A DNA stretch of 6,436 nt from an uncultured Verrucomicrobiae bacterium. Its GTDB lineage: Bacteria > Verrucomicrobiota > Verrucomicrobiia > Verrucomicrobiales > Akkermansiaceae. The notes beneath the pieces are model-generated. The model saw only the letters and a list, made by a program, of their open reading frames with translations. It did no database searches and was not told where the DNA came from. Below, piece after piece: positions 5,979 through 6,436 of this stretch; position 1 is the first letter of the stretch; each line of letters opens with the position of its first letter. Where the stretch lies: positions 1-6,436 of the forward strand of contig CALGOH010000098.1 in NCBI GenBank assembly GCA_937957985.1, written 5' to 3'. A program made the translations under genes and the position numbers.

Positions 5979-6436
5979 TCACACCTCGTCGGGTGTTAGC
6001 CAGCGGAAGGAGACGACTTCAAAACGGCGGCCGAAAGTCTTGTTGGCCTCGCTGGTCAGGCTGTCGGTCGAGTCCGCCGGGTCGGCGGGATCGACATACT
6101 CGCGGGTGCGGCGGACGGTGGCTTCGCACCAGGCCCTGGCGATCACCTTGCCGGAGCGGTTGCGGGCGTCGCCATAGGCCCGGATGGTAAAGGTGTCGTC
6201 GCGGGCCGAGAGGATCGGCGCGACCGGCCGCAGGATGTCCGCTTGGCGCGTCCAGCCCGGGACCCCGTAGGTGCTGTAGCCCTCGGCGGCTTCGTTGAAG
6301 GCGTAACCGATCTTGTCCTCGGGGGCGTCGCCCTCGGGCGGATGCGCCTCGGTGGGGGAGGAGACATTTTGAAGGTCGGCCAGGACGTTGTTGAAGGCGT
6401 GGTGCAGCGGCAGCTTGCCGACCCCGAGCACCGGCA
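5979..6436 (-). CDS. Verru_Chthon cassette protein A, C-terminal part (gene runs off the right edge)
   Basis: The frame is open from the window edge to a TGA at 5981-5979, giving about 152 residues of the C-terminal end. The true start lies outside the window, and the in-frame GTG at 6431 is only an internal valine. The text matches what I know of the end of Verru_Chthon cassette protein A: a GVPGWTRQADILRPVAPILS stretch, then DDTFTIRAYGDA, then a strand with ARAWCEATV, an EYVDPADPADS linker, and the closing FGRRFEVVSFRWLTPDEV. Full-length members are far longer. In this family the protein is encoded beside pseudopilin-like cassette members (B, C, D) with prepilin-type N-termini, so it is presumed to act at the cell envelope in a pilus- or secretion-like assembly. 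Its biochemical role is not established. The other cassette genes, if present, would lie upstream beyond 6436. Recognition is from memory of the family, with no search run. Confidence 0.82.
   Translation of the reverse strand, partial: PVLGVGKLPLHHAFNNVLADLQNVSSPTEAHPPEGDAPEDKIGYAFNEAAEGYSTYGVPGWTRQADILRPVAPILSARDDTFTIRAYGDARNRSGKVIARAWCEATVRRTREYVDPADPADSTDSLTSEANKTFGRRFEVVSFRWLTPDEV

Noticed and set aside
5764..5982. GTG-start frame overlapping the cassette protein A stop (GTGA), before the secreted protein
   Set aside because: The product is serine/proline/arginine-rich without features, whereas the TTG frame gives a perfect signal peptide and a long product.

Overview
The window is GC-rich and almost entirely coding. 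All four recognisable genes lie on the minus strand, so the reading order runs from position 6436 down to position 1. The best taxonomic clue is the partial gene at the right edge. It matches the C-terminal end of 'Verru_Chthon cassette protein A', a family known from Verrucomicrobiota, where it sits in gene cassettes with pseudopilin-like proteins. The secreted protein next to it, and the modular exoprotein with PA14 and LamG-like domains, also fit that phylum (a Luteolibacter/Haloferula-like member of Verrucomicrobiales is my guess). No species call is justified.

Layout in transcription order: (1) 6436-5979, the 3' end of the cassette protein A gene, cut by the window edge; (2) 5933-5214, a 239-residue secreted protein with a clear signal peptide and a TTG start, of unknown function; (3) 5121-1213 (or from a GTG at 5217), a very large secreted multidomain protein of about 1300 residues; (4) 1200-67, a HupE/UreJ-type membrane protein of 377 residues with a periplasmic N-terminal domain and six predicted membrane segments. 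Spacings are 45 nt, then 92 nt (or a 4-nt overlap with the GTG start), then 12 nt. This looks like one operon. I see no convincing terminator or promoter between the genes. Positions 1-66 lie downstream of the last gene and hold no assignable gene, though there are weak coding hints on both strands.

How the genes may work together (inference): the Verru_Chthon cassette is thought to encode type IV pilus or type II secretion-like pseudopilins. A cassette protein followed by a small secreted protein and a giant, beta-rich, probably calcium-binding exoprotein suggests a unit that makes, exports and displays a surface or extracellular binding protein. The exoprotein has no recognisable catalytic domain. 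It has ligand-binding or adhesive modules (PA14, LamG-like, Ig-like, cadherin-like) and a C-terminal module that may serve in sorting. The HupE/UreJ-like permease belongs to a family linked to nickel/cobalt handling, and its role in this locus is unclear.

No RNA genes, CRISPR arrays, insertion sequences or attachment sites were seen. No part of the window is a demonstrably new system. The least explained parts are the exoprotein's unassigned segment and C-terminal module, and the link between the cassette, the exoprotein and the permease.
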